14,492 nt of DNA from Coriobacteriales bacterium (GCA_031286975.1 JAITTM010000002.1:1-14492); one strand, 5' to 3'; counted from the stretch's first letter, positions 1 through 9,088 are shown. The notes: generated by a model from the letters alone, not told the origin. Made by a program: numbers and translations.

Positions 1-1
1 T

Positions 2-2185
2 GTCATAAAGCAGGGGGTTGCTCCTGTCTGGTCGGCAACCACGCTCGAGCAGGTTCCCACCGATCCAAAGAAATATCGCGAGTTGGTGGAATCCCAGTTG
101 ACGCGTCCGGTCTACTTCCGCAGCCTTATAGAGAAGCTCTATGACGAGCAGGGCGCGCGTATCTTTGTCCAAATAGGGCCTGGTGCCTTGGTCAACTTTG
201 TTGAGGACACGCTGAAGGGCAAGGAATTCAGCGTTGTTACCAGTGCTGCTCTCGGTCGTGATGGCACCGACCAGATGCGCCGCGTTTTGGCAGCCCTGTT
301 TGTTGAAGGGCAGGAGGTGGACAGGGATTTTCTCGGAGTAAAGCAGGTATATCGGGCGGAGCACAGCCTCATGATCATCCAAGGCGGCGCACCAATCCTG
401 TTAAACGACCTGCCTGAGTTGCGCGAGGTCGTGCAGGAGCGCTATGGTTCGTCCGGCCTGCATCTGGGTCTTGGCGCCACAGCAGCCGCATCCAACACGA
501 CGGCTCATCCCCTTGTGCAAGCTGCCAACGAGAATATGCGCGAGGCTCTCAAAACGCAGAACGAACTGCTCGACCTGTTTGAGAAGAGTGGGCTCACGGC
601 TCAGACAGCAGCAGACCCCGCAACAACCGCCTCGGCAGTTGCTCCTGCGGGCTCTGTGTCTGCAACAAAACCCGCAGCCGCGCCCGCTGCCCCGCAGGCA
701 TCCGCGGCACCTCAGCAGGAGGATTTCGAGGAGACTCTCCATCTGACCTTTGAGGATTATCCCTACCTTATAGACCACACCATCATCAGGCAGCCGGAAG
801 GCTGGGAGTACCAAGAGGATCTCAGCCCGGTGGTTCCCCTTACGATGACGATAGAGCTGTTGTCAGAGATAGCACTGAAACACGCCCCTGGGCGCAAGTT
901 GCTTGCGGTCAACAAGACGGCAGCCCACAGGTGGATAGAGGTTGCCCAACCCTTTGACGGGCTCATTAAGGGCTCGTGGAAGACTCCCGACCTGCTTGAG
1001 TTGAGCCTTGAGGGCTTTGCGCAAGCAGAATTCGTCTTTGGCGAGACGTGGCCCGAACCACCTGCTGACTACGCGGGCGCCATCGACATTGGCGCGGCGA
1101 TTGCGGAGCCCCTTACGGCGGCACAATACTACGACCTCTATGCCTTCCATGGACCGCAGTACCATTCCAACATCGAGGTGTTCAAGGTCGGCGCGCGTGG
1201 CCTGGTGAACAGCACGGCACAACAGGAGGGCAAGGGCTCGTTGCTTGACATCATGGGGCAGCAACTGGGGCTCTTCCTCCATCTGACGCAAACGGAGAAC
1301 ACCATCTCCTTTCCCGTGCGACTTAAAGAACTGAGCTTCTACGGGGATGTCTTCGATCAGGAGGGGTTATTCGAGCACACCTTGATCATCACGCGCATGA
1401 CAGATAGCGTCATCGCGGGTGACATGGTGCTCAAGCGCGACGGCAAGGTCTGGTGCATAGCGCGCGACTTTGTGTGCCAGCGCTTCCATACCGATCTCTC
1501 CGTTTGGTCCGTGTGCTTGAAGCCTCAGTTCTACCTGCTCGCAAAAGAGATAGCTCCGGGCGTATTCCATCGCTCGAACGTGTACCACGACAACATCCTC
1601 ATGCTGCTCGAAAAGCGCTATCTCAACCACTGGGACAGAGCCGAGCTGCAAAGTGACCTCTCGCGGGATCGCTGGCGCGAGCACATGGTGAGCCGCATCG
1701 CCCTCAAAGACGCGGTGCGCAGTCGCCTTAAAGCGGCCGAGGGAACCCTGCCCTATCCCATAGAGATATCCTGCCTGCACGACGAGAACGGCAAGCCCTA
1801 CATCATAGGGCGCGGACATCTTGCCGGTGCGGTGGAGGACACCTGCGTCTCGCTTTCTCACAAGGACACTCAGGCGATAGCCATTGTCTCAGACGTACCA
1901 GTGGGCATCGACATCGAGAAGATTGAGGAGAAGGACGAGAATTTTTGGAAGGCTGCCTTTACAGAGGGCGAGCGCGTGCTGTTGGCAGGCGCGCCGCAGC
2001 CCGAGACAGCCATTCGCTTCTGGGTTGCCAAGGAGGCCTGCGCCAAAAGAACCGGGGAGGGGCTTATCACGGATCCCCGGCGGTTCGAGGTCAGCGCCAT
2101 CGACGGAGACATACTCGTGGTTGGCGACGTGCGCGTACAGACGCGGAGAATAGATGACGACTACTTAGCAGGCTGGACGCTTTGA
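2..2185 (+). CDS. Type I fatty-acid/polyketide synthase subunit, 5'-truncated: AT(C-term)-dehydratase-phosphopantetheinyl transferase
   Basis: The reading frame is open to the left edge, so the gene starts upstream. A ttg at 83 is only an in-frame codon inside the acyltransferase fold. Domains: (1) C-terminal part of an AT-like domain, about 2-400, with the typical end 'TRPVYF...VQIGPGALVNF'. (2) An Ala/Pro-rich linker, about 590-715. (3) A double-hotdog dehydratase, about 720-1500; the likely catalytic His (codon 776) lies in 'PYLIDHTI' and the Asp (codon 1247) in 'SLLDIMGQ'. (4) A 4'-phosphopantetheinyl transferase, about 1660-2185, with 'VGIDIEKI' (metal-binding D and E, codons 1910 and 1916) and 'FWVAKEACAKRTGEGL' (K and E, codons 2030 and 2033). 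The DH would remove water from beta-hydroxyacyl-ACP, and the PPTase would load phosphopantetheine onto the ACPs encoded downstream. A DH-PPTase C-terminus is known in enediyne-type PKSs, and DH plus AT/CLF in PfaC of PUFA synthases. By analogy an N-terminal KS probably lies outside the window. The product is inferred to be a fatty-acid-like chain. Confidence 0.9.
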   Translation, partial: VIKQGVAPVWSATTLEQVPTDPKKYRELVESQLTRPVYFRSLIEKLYDEQGARIFVQIGPGALVNFVEDTLKGKEFSVVTSAALGRDGTDQMRRVLAALFVEGQEVDRDFLGVKQVYRAEHSLMIIQGGAPILLNDLPELREVVQERYGSSGLHLGLGATAAASNTTAHPLVQAANENMREALKTQNELLDLFEKSGLTAQTAADPATTASAVAPAGSVSATKPAAAPAAPQASAAPQQEDFEETLHLTFEDYPYLIDHTIIRQPEGWEYQEDLSPVVPLTMTIELLSEIALKHAPGRKLLAVNKTAAHRWIEVAQPFDGLIKGSWKTPDLLELSLEGFAQAEFVFGETWPEPPADYAGAIDIGAAIAEPLTAAQYYDLYAFHGPQYHSNIEVFKVGARGLVNSTAQQEGKGSLLDIMGQQLGLFLHLTQTENTISFPVRLKELSFYGDVFDQEGLFEHTLIITRMTDSVIAGDMVLKRDGKVWCIARDFVCQRFHTDLSVWSVCLKPQFYLLAKEIAPGVFHRSNVYHDNILMLLEKRYLNHWDRAELQSDLSRDRWREHMVSRIALKDAVRSRLKAAEGTLPYPIEISCLHDENGKPYIIGRGHLAGAVEDTCVSLSHKDTQAIAIVSDVPVGIDIEKIEEKDENFWKAAFTEGERVLLAGAPQPETAIRFWVAKEACAKRTGEGLITDPRRFEVSAIDGDILVVGDVRVQTRRIDDDYLAGWTL

Positions 2186-2198
2186 AACATCTAATGAC

Positions 2199-2202
2199 AG
2201 GA
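2199..2202 (+). promoter_or_regulatory. Ribosome binding site deciding the start of the second synthase subunit
   Basis: AGGA lies six bases before the ATG at 2209. Two earlier in-frame starts, ttg at 2182 (overlapping the preceding stop) and atg at 2194, have no comparable purine-rich site upstream, so 2209 is preferred. Translational coupling to the upstream gene remains possible, because its stop codon ends at 2185. Confidence 0.5.
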
Positions 2203-2208
2203 ATACAA

Positions 2209-5200
2209 ATGGATAGTAAGAAAGAATTGGAGAAAGAAGTGGATAAGGACGTGGATAAGAGAATCGGTTTGGTAACACCCTTTGAGGTGCCCGACGTGAA
2301 ACTGGCTCTGGCTGCGCAGGCGGCGTGTGCCACTACATTTCTGCATCTTGGCAGGGACAAAAAGCGGGCTGAGGCAGCAGTGCAGGAGCTCTGCGAGCGG
2401 TCGTCGGCAACCTTTGGTGTCTGCTTGGCGGATGCCTCTTTGGCTGATATCGTCTTGCCCGAGCAGGTTACCGCGGTTCTGCTCCCTTGGGGGGTCAAAC
2501 CGCCTAAGAGGGCTGGGCTAGAGATACTGTGGCAGGTCCACTCGGTGGCTGAGGCACAGAAGGCTCTGGCTGACAAGGCCAAGGCAGTGGTGCTCAAGGG
2601 CTGCGAGGGCGCGGGCGCGTGTGGAGATGAATCCACCTTCCTGCTTTTTCAGCAGCTGTTGGCGCCCTGCCGCAAAGCGGGGGTCGAGCTCTACCTCCAG
2701 GGCGGTGTGGGCATCCACACGGCGGCGGCCTATCTTGCCTTGGGCGCTACGGGTGTCCTTCTCGATTCACAGTTGGCGGGTATGCTGGAATGCTCGGCAT
2801 CAGCCGAGCTCAAGGCGGCATTCGCTCGCCTGAGCGGTAACGAGATCAGAAGCATCGATGGCTATCGCTACTATCTGCGTTCTGGCATGCCCGAGCTTGG
2901 CGAGGATGCGACACAAGAAGACCTGTTCGCGCGCTCGCGTGACGGCGCGTTGCCGGAGTGGCTACCTCTTGGGCAGGATGTCATCTTAGCCGTTGAGCTT
3001 GCCTCGCAGTATCGCAAGGTGGCAAACCTCGTCCAGGCAATCAAACAGCGGGCAGAATCACAGCTGATGCTTGCGCAGACCACCGACCTCTTGGCTCCCG
3101 GCAGTGCTATGGCAACCTGTCTGGGTACGACCTACCCTCTGGCACAGGGTCCCATGGCGCGCATCAGCGATGTGCCGGAGTTCAGTCGCGCTGTTGCCGA
3201 CGGCGGAGCTCTGCCGTTCCTTGCCATGAGCATGATGCGCGGCGAGACAGCTGAGCAGGCACTGACAAAGACCGCCGAAGCCATGGACGGCAAGGCGTGG
3301 GGTGTGGGTATCCTGGGCTTTGCCTATCCCACGATGCTAACGGAGCAGACGCGTCTTATTTTGGCTGCCAAGCCTCCTGTTGTTTTGATTGCCGGAGGGC
3401 GCCCCGCCCAGGCAAAGGCTTTTGAGCAGGAGGGCATCAAGACCTTTTTGCATGTGCCCGCCGCGGGGCTGCTTGATATGTTCTTAAAGGAGGGCGCGCG
3501 CTCGTTCATCTTTGAGGGTCGCGAGAGTGGCGGCCATGTGGGACCCCTCTATTCGACGGTTCTGTGGGAGAAGCAACTTGCCCACCTGCTTGCCTTTGAG
3601 GATGTCTCTGCCCTGAGCGTCTTTTTTGCCGGGGGCATCCACGACGCGCTTTCGGCCGCGTTTATCCGCATCATGGCGGCACCCTTTGCGGCTCGTGACG
3701 GCAAGGTCGGCTTGCTGGTGGGTACGGCCTATCTCTACACCGACGAGATAGTCAGCACAGGCGCGATCACCGCCGAGTACCGCAAGCTTCTCATCAAGGG
3801 CAAAGAGACCGTGCTGCTCAAGTCCGGCAGTGGGCAGGAGAGCCGTGCTGTGCCCTCAGCCTTCACGGAGCTCTTCTCCGGCGAACATGACCGCATGCGG
3901 GCGGAGGGGATGGATCCTTCGCAGATACTCATGAAGCTCGAGGAGCTCAACCTTGGGCGACTGAGGATCGCCGCCAAGGGTCTTGAGCGTTCGGGTGATG
4001 AGATAGTCAAGCTTACCAAAGAGCAGCAGCTTGAGCGCGGACTGTATATGACAGGTGCTGTCACACCCCTCATCGACAAGGCGATGACCATAGAGACGCT
4101 CCACGATCGCCTGATTGCCCAGAGCAAGGCGCTGATTGCGGATATCGAGTTGGATGCTGGCTCCAGTGCGGCTGTTGAGGCCCCCACAGATATCGCCATC
4201 GTGGGTATGGCGGGCATCTTCCCGGATGCCGCGAACATCGACGAGTATTGGCGCAACATCGTCTTCAATAAAAACAGCATCACCGAGGTGCCCGAAGAGC
4301 GCTGGCAACCCGAGATATTCTATGATCCCGACGCTAAAGACACCGATCATGTGGTCTCAAAGTGGGGCGGCTTTATCAGCTCCAGCGATTTTGATGCTTT
4401 GGAGTTTGGCATCACCCCGCAATCTTTGGCCGCCATCGAGCCGGTTCAGCTTTTGAGCCTGCTGGTAACCAAGCGCGCCTTTGAGAATGCAGGCTACGAC
4501 GACCTCAGCACCGTTGATCTTGACGACACCTCGGTCATCTTTGGTGCCCAGGGTGCCGGTGAGCTTTCCGGTGGCTATGGCTCGCGAGCAGGCCTGCGCA
4601 AGCTCTTTGGCGGCTTGCCGGAGGGGCTCGACCAGATGCTGCCCACCCTCACCGAGGATTCCTTCCCCGGCATCCTGTCCAATGTCATCGCTGGGCGTAT
4701 CTCCAACCGACTCAACACCGGTGGTCGCAACTTCACGGTCGACGCGGCCTGTGCCTCGTCGTTGGCAGCTCTTGACATCGCTGTGGGTGAGCTGACTTCC
4801 AACCGGTCAAACATGGTGGTCTTGGGTGGTGCCGATGTGCATAACGGCATCATCGACTTCCTTATGTTCTCATCCACCTATGCCCTGTCAAAGAAGGGGC
4901 GCTGCGCCACCTTCGATGCCGATTCAGACGGCATCACCCTGGGCGAGGGCATCGGTGTGGTCATCCTCAAGCGTCTGGAGGATGCCAAGCGCGATGGCAA
5001 CAAGATATACGCCGTCATCAAGGGCATCGGCGGTAGCAGCGACGGCAAGCAGCTCGGTCTTACGGCACCGAGCGGACAAGGGCAGATCCGCGCGCTCAAG
5101 CGTGCGTACGAGAGCGCCGGGGTATCGCCCCGTGACGTGGGCTACATCGAGGCACACGGCACAGGCACCGCGGTGGGCGACCGCATCGAGCTCGGCGCGC

Positions 5201-8200
5201 TCACCGATGTGTTTATCGAGGCAGGTGCCCTGCCCCAGCGCGTGCAGGTGGGCTCGGTCAAGACCCTGATAGGGCATACCAAGTGCGCGGCTGGTGTTGC
5301 CGGTCTCATCAAGGCAACCCTGTGTGTGCAGCACGGCGTGCTGCCGCCAACCCTGCATCTCAACAAGCCCAACGATGCCTGGGCGCGTGGCGGCCCCTTC
5401 TTCTTTCGCACCGAGAAGGCAGGGTTCTGGCGTAGCGACCGCCGCGTTGCTGGTATCTCGGGCTTTGGCTTTGGCGGGACGAACTTTCACGCGATTGTCG
5501 AGAACTACGACGTCGATCGCCCCTCTGCCACTCTCAAGGCGTGGCCCTCAGAGCTCTGTGTCTTCCGCGGTGATACGCTCGAGGACGCCCAGGAGCTCAT
5601 GCGCAGAACCGTCATTCTCTACGGGCTCAACGATTCGCTTGCCCTCAAGGATGTTGCCTACAGCCTCGCCCGCTACAACCCGACGGCTCCTGTTCAGTAT
5701 GCCATCGTCGCTGACGACCGTGCTGGTCTTTTGGCACGCATCGAGGCGGCTTTGTCCGGCAATAGCGCCGAGGGTCTTTATGAGCGCAATGTGGTCGAGG
5801 GCAAGGTCGCACTGCTCTTTCCTGGGCAGGGCAGCCAGCACAGCAACATGGCGGTTGACCTCTTTATCGCCTTTCCCAAGATGCGGCGTCTTATTGAAGA
5901 GAACCCCGCTTACGAGGCCATCCTGTTTCCTCCCGCCGCCTTCTCGAACGACGAGAAGAAGGCGCAGCGTGCGGTTTTGACCGAGACGACCAACGCACAG
6001 CCCCTGTTGGGCATCGTCGATCTGGCGCTAGCGGAGCTTTTGCGTGACCTGGGTGTCGAGGCGGACATGGTGGCGGGACACAGCTTTGGCGAGCTGCCTG
6101 CACTGTGCTACGCGGGCACCCTTGCTGCCGACGAGCTCGTGGAGCTCAGTCGCGCACGTGCCGAGGCAGTGCTTGATGCCGTTGGCGACGACCCCGGCTC
6201 CATGGTGGCGGTTCGCTGCGACCGTGAGACCCTCGAAGGTCTGCTCGAAGGGCAGACGGAGGTCTGGGCGGTCAACTACAACGCTCCCAAGCAGATCGTC
6301 GTGGCAGGGAGCACTGCCGGGCTGGATGCCTTCAAGCTCAAGCTCGAAGAGGCCAAGGTCGCCTTTGATACGCTCAACGTCGCCTGTGCCTTCCACAGCC
6401 CGCTGCTCGCGGCAGCCGAGAGCCTGTTTGCCAGCACCCTCAAGAGCACAACGGTACGCAAAGCGAAGTTGCCCGTGTGGTCAAACACGACGGCAGAACC
6501 GTATCCGGCAGCGGCTGCGGCTGTCAAGAAACGCCTGGCCACACATCTCGTGAGCCCTGTTCGCTTCACCGAAGAGATCGAGGCGATGTATGCGGATGGT
6601 GCCCGTGTCTTCATCGAAGCGGGCCCCGGAGGCGTCTTAGGTGGCTTGACCAAGCGGATAACGGCAGAAAAGGACGAGGCGGTCTGTATCGTCCAGACAG
6701 AAAAGGCAGGAGCAGAAGGCGTGTCCTTCTTGCTCCATGGATTAGCGAAGTATCTGACAACGGGGAGAGAATTAACTATGGAAGAACTATTTGAAGAAAG
6801 AGAAGCTTTGGAACTTGATCTCGACGCGCCCGAGAGCCACCGCAAGGGTGGCGCTGTCTGGAACGTCAACGGAATGGTAGCTGTGCCAGAAAGCGGCGAG
6901 CTGCCCGCCCATGCGGGGCGGATTTTCAGTGGCCCCATCCTCTCGCTGAACCAGCTGTCCGGCCCCCTGACGGGTCACAGCGTCGAGGCCATCATGATGG
7001 CATATCTCGACAACATGAATGCGGTTATCCAAGACCAGCGAGACGTGATGCTTGGCTATCTGGGGCAGCCCGAGGCCATTGAGCGCACGACGGTGCGGCG
7101 CTCGGCGGCGCTGCCAGCGATTGCGGGTGCTCCGGCGCTCGTCGAAGATGCCTCCGTGGCATCCGATGCGGAGTCGGGACAAGGGGCATTGCCAGAGATC
7201 GTCTCTCTGAGCACCGAGCAGATAACCGATCTCATCTTAGCTGTTGTGAGCGAGAAGACCGGCTATCCCATTGACATGCTGGAGCTCGACATGGAGCTTG
7301 AGGCCGACCTCAGCATCGACTCCATCAAGCGGATGGAGATCATCGGTGGTCTGCGCGACCGTGTTGCCTTCCCCGAGAACGAGGAGGACATGGATGCCTT
7401 CTTTGAGCGGATGATATCGGTCAAGACCTTCAGGGATCTTATCGGATGGATAGAAGAGATCGGGCGTATGGCAGCCGAGGGTGGCTCCGTCTCGCAGAAG
7501 GATGGCTTTACCGGTGCGCAGGCGGTTGTTGGCAAGGGTGTCTCCAGTGGCGGCGCGGATGATGCCGAGAGTGCCGACGACGAGGAAGCCGACGATGATG
7601 CTGAGGTGCGTATCGTGCGTATGGCGCTGGGCGAGCATGCCACATCCATTGGTGAGACCGACGCTGAACTGCTGCGCGACAAGCTGTTCGCCCTGACCGA
7701 CGACGGAGAGGGCCTGGCTCAGGCAGTCGCTGAAGAGCTTATCTCCCGCGGCGCGAAGGCTGAGCTCATAAGCTCGACGGATGCGGATCTTTCCGCCTTT
7801 GACGGACTCATCGTCATCAACTCAACCTCGGGCAAGCGCATCACGACGGGTGACCTGTTTGACCTGCTCAAGCAGGCGGATATGAAGAAACTTCAGTGGA
7901 TTGCCACCTTTGACGACGGCAGCGCCACGCTGCTCGAGGCGCAGGATATGGCGCAGATCGACCTGCTAGAAGGGTTTCCCGGATTCCTCAAGACGCTCGT
8001 GCATGAGTATCCGGGCAAGCGCATCTGCACCGCCACGTACCAGACTGCCTTTGACGCATCGAGTCTTCCTGCACAGGTAGCCGACGAGCTCTGTGCCATC
8101 AAGCCCTTCCCCGAGGTGTTCTATCGCGGAGCAGAGCGCTATCTGCTGCTACCCACCGTTGGTGACCTCGCGAGTGATGCCGAGGGTGTTGAGCTTGGGC

Positions 8201-9048
8201 TGAGCGCCGAGTCGACCATCATGGTGCTGGGCGGCGCCCAGGGCATCACCCCCCATCTGGTCGCGCGCTTTGCCGCCGTCCACCCCTGCCACTACCTGCT
8301 CGTTGGGCGCACGGAGCTTATTAAGGAGGGCGGTGCCTATGAGGGTCTTGCAACCGTCGACGAGATACGCAGCTACCTCATCGAGAAAGAGGAGATGAAG
8401 CAGCCCAAGAAGGTCGAGGCCAAAGCACGCAGCATCTTCAAGGCACAGCAGATTCGCGCGGCTATCAAGCTTATCGAGGATGCGGGCGCCACAGCGAGCT
8501 ACCAAAGCGTTGATGTCTGCGATGCGGAGGCATTCAGTGCCTTTATCGCCGATGCGGTAAAGGATTGTGGCACAATAGATGGTGTTATCCACGCTGCCGG
8601 AATTTTGGAGGATAAACTCTTCAGCTCCATGAAGAAAGATGCCTTTGCCCGGGTCTATGACACAAAGGCAGTGCCTCTGGGCGTTGTGGTGAGGGAGTTG
8701 CCAGATCTCAAACTGCTGGTCATGTTCAGCTCCATGTCGTCCTCCTTTGGCAATGTGGGGCAATGCAACTATGCTGCCGGCAACAGTGTCATGGATCTTG
8801 CGGCGCGCATCCTTGAGCGCAAGCGGCCCGACCTGCGTGTCATGGCGTTCAACTGGGGCCCCTGGAAGGGTGCGGGCATGGTAAATGCCGGTCTTGAGAA
8901 CGAGTTTCGCAAGCGGGGCATCGCCTTTTTGGAGCTTGAAGAGGGCGGCAGCTTCTTTGTCAATGAACTGACAAAGGGCACCGAGCCGAGCGTACTTGCC
9001 ATTTCGGGCAACGAGCAGAAGGTAAGCAAGCTCATCGCAACACTGTGA
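2209..9048 (+). CDS. Multidomain fatty-acid/polyketide synthase subunit: NMO/ER-NMO/ER-KS-AT-ACP-KR
   Basis: About 2,279 residues (2,288 if translation begins at ttg 2182). Domains, numbered from ATG 2209: a charged leader (1-18); a first FMN-barrel-like nitronate-monooxygenase/PfaD-type segment (about 19-255) with a degenerate 'GCEGAGACGDE' at 131; a second, more canonical one (about 285-560) with 'GRESGGHVGP' at 437 and 'FAGGIHDA' near 473. Then a ketosynthase (660-1100) with Cys848 in 'VDAACASS', His983 in 'EAHGTGT' and His1023 in 'GHTKCAAG'; an acyltransferase (1200-1500) with 'FPGQGSQ', Ser1292 in 'GHSFGE' and His1396 in 'CAFHSPLL', which looks malonyl-type; one ACP (about 1670-1748) with Ser1705 in 'DLSIDSIKRM', a PUFA-synthase-like motif; and a ketoreductase (about 1795-2279) with 'VLGGAQGIT' at 2006, Ser2175 and Tyr2188. 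All visible catalytic residues of KS, AT and KR are present. Together with the DH-PPTase subunit upstream this makes a complete iterative reducing synthase, acting in the cytoplasm on malonyl-CoA with NAD(P)H. Single-ACP architecture differs from PUFA synthases, which carry tandem ACPs. I am sure of the domains and unsure of the exact product. Confidence 0.93.
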   Translation: MDSKKELEKEVDKDVDKRIGLVTPFEVPDVKLALAAQAACATTFLHLGRDKKRAEAAVQELCERSSATFGVCLADASLADIVLPEQVTAVLLPWGVKPPKRAGLEILWQVHSVAEAQKALADKAKAVVLKGCEGAGACGDESTFLLFQQLLAPCRKAGVELYLQGGVGIHTAAAYLALGATGVLLDSQLAGMLECSASAELKAAFARLSGNEIRSIDGYRYYLRSGMPELGEDATQEDLFARSRDGALPEWLPLGQDVILAVELASQYRKVANLVQAIKQRAESQLMLAQTTDLLAPGSAMATCLGTTYPLAQGPMARISDVPEFSRAVADGGALPFLAMSMMRGETAEQALTKTAEAMDGKAWGVGILGFAYPTMLTEQTRLILAAKPPVVLIAGGRPAQAKAFEQEGIKTFLHVPAAGLLDMFLKEGARSFIFEGRESGGHVGPLYSTVLWEKQLAHLLAFEDVSALSVFFAGGIHDALSAAFIRIMAAPFAARDGKVGLLVGTAYLYTDEIVSTGAITAEYRKLLIKGKETVLLKSGSGQESRAVPSAFTELFSGEHDRMRAEGMDPSQILMKLEELNLGRLRIAAKGLERSGDEIVKLTKEQQLERGLYMTGAVTPLIDKAMTIETLHDRLIAQSKALIADIELDAGSSAAVEAPTDIAIVGMAGIFPDAANIDEYWRNIVFNKNSITEVPEERWQPEIFYDPDAKDTDHVVSKWGGFISSSDFDALEFGITPQSLAAIEPVQLLSLLVTKRAFENAGYDDLSTVDLDDTSVIFGAQGAGELSGGYGSRAGLRKLFGGLPEGLDQMLPTLTEDSFPGILSNVIAGRISNRLNTGGRNFTVDAACASSLAALDIAVGELTSNRSNMVVLGGADVHNGIIDFLMFSSTYALSKKGRCATFDADSDGITLGEGIGVVILKRLEDAKRDGNKIYAVIKGIGGSSDGKQLGLTAPSGQGQIRALKRAYESAGVSPRDVGYIEAHGTGTAVGDRIELGALTDVFIEAGALPQRVQVGSVKTLIGHTKCAAGVAGLIKATLCVQHGVLPPTLHLNKPNDAWARGGPFFFRTEKAGFWRSDRRVAGISGFGFGGTNFHAIVENYDVDRPSATLKAWPSELCVFRGDTLEDAQELMRRTVILYGLNDSLALKDVAYSLARYNPTAPVQYAIVADDRAGLLARIEAALSGNSAEGLYERNVVEGKVALLFPGQGSQHSNMAVDLFIAFPKMRRLIEENPAYEAILFPPAAFSNDEKKAQRAVLTETTNAQPLLGIVDLALAELLRDLGVEADMVAGHSFGELPALCYAGTLAADELVELSRARAEAVLDAVGDDPGSMVAVRCDRETLEGLLEGQTEVWAVNYNAPKQIVVAGSTAGLDAFKLKLEEAKVAFDTLNVACAFHSPLLAAAESLFASTLKSTTVRKAKLPVWSNTTAEPYPAAAAAVKKRLATHLVSPVRFTEEIEAMYADGARVFIEAGPGGVLGGLTKRITAEKDEAVCIVQTEKAGAEGVSFLLHGLAKYLTTGRELTMEELFEEREALELDLDAPESHRKGGAVWNVNGMVAVPESGELPAHAGRIFSGPILSLNQLSGPLTGHSVEAIMMAYLDNMNAVIQDQRDVMLGYLGQPEAIERTTVRRSAALPAIAGAPALVEDASVASDAESGQGALPEIVSLSTEQITDLILAVVSEKTGYPIDMLELDMELEADLSIDSIKRMEIIGGLRDRVAFPENEEDMDAFFERMISVKTFRDLIGWIEEIGRMAAEGGSVSQKDGFTGAQAVVGKGVSSGGADDAESADDEEADDDAEVRIVRMALGEHATSIGETDAELLRDKLFALTDDGEGLAQAVAEELISRGAKAELISSTDADLSAFDGLIVINSTSGKRITTGDLFDLLKQADMKKLQWIATFDDGSATLLEAQDMAQIDLLEGFPGFLKTLVHEYPGKRICTATYQTAFDASSLPAQVADELCAIKPFPEVFYRGAERYLLLPTVGDLASDAEGVELGLSAESTIMVLGGAQGITPHLVARFAAVHPCHYLLVGRTELIKEGGAYEGLATVDEIRSYLIEKEEMKQPKKVEAKARSIFKAQQIRAAIKLIEDAGATASYQSVDVCDAEAFSAFIADAVKDCGTIDGVIHAAGILEDKLFSSMKKDAFARVYDTKAVPLGVVVRELPDLKLLVMFSSMSSSFGNVGQCNYAAGNSVMDLAARILERKRPDLRVMAFNWGPWKGAGMVNAGLENEFRKRGIAFLELEEGGSFFVNELTKGTEPSVLAISGNEQKVSKLIATL
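6762..6780 (+). promoter_or_regulatory. Possible internal ribosome binding site and start codon inside the synthase gene
   Basis: Within the AT-ACP linker, GGGGAGAGA (6762-6770) precedes an in-frame ATG at 6778, and the next 40 or so bases are notably A/T-rich and encode 'MEELFEEREALEL'. This looks like an ordinary gene start. It could mark an ancestral fusion point or allow a separate ACP-KR protein (6778-9048, 756 residues). The spacing, about 7-10 bases, is acceptable but chance cannot be excluded. Confidence 0.25.
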
Positions 9049-9077
9049 TGTAGACGGGGATTAAGACAAAAGGGAGT

Positions 9078-9083
9078 AGAGGA
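9078..9083 (+). promoter_or_regulatory. Ribosome binding site of the stand-alone carrier protein
   Basis: AGAGGA ends five bases before the ATG at 9089. The 40-base gap after the synthase stop (9049-9088) is purine-rich and shows no hairpin or T-run, so read-through transcription is expected. Confidence 0.6.
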
Positions 9084-9088
9084 TAGGC

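Noticed and set aside
83..2185. Treating ttg 83 as the true start of the first gene
   Set aside because: The frame is open from the left edge, and residues before 83 continue the acyltransferase domain. There is no ribosome binding site before 83.
5294..5980. 228-residue open frame on the + strand inside the synthase gene
   Set aside because: It overlaps the KS-AT region in another frame, and its Arg/Ser/Pro-rich translation is typical of a shadow frame.
8149..8763. 204-residue - strand frame opposite the ketoreductase
   Set aside because: The ketoreductase motifs on the + strand are intact, and the antisense frame has no recognisable features.
2..9048. Enediyne biosynthesis as the identity of the synthase
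   Set aside because: The DH-PPTase end is similar, but enediyne PKSs are single chains without ER domains, and none of the usual enediyne partner genes (such as the E10-type thioesterase) is seen. The ER-like barrels suggest a reduced product.
9049..9088. Terminator or promoter between the synthase and the ACP gene
   Set aside because: The 40-base gap has no inverted repeat followed by T residues and no convincing -10/-35 pair.
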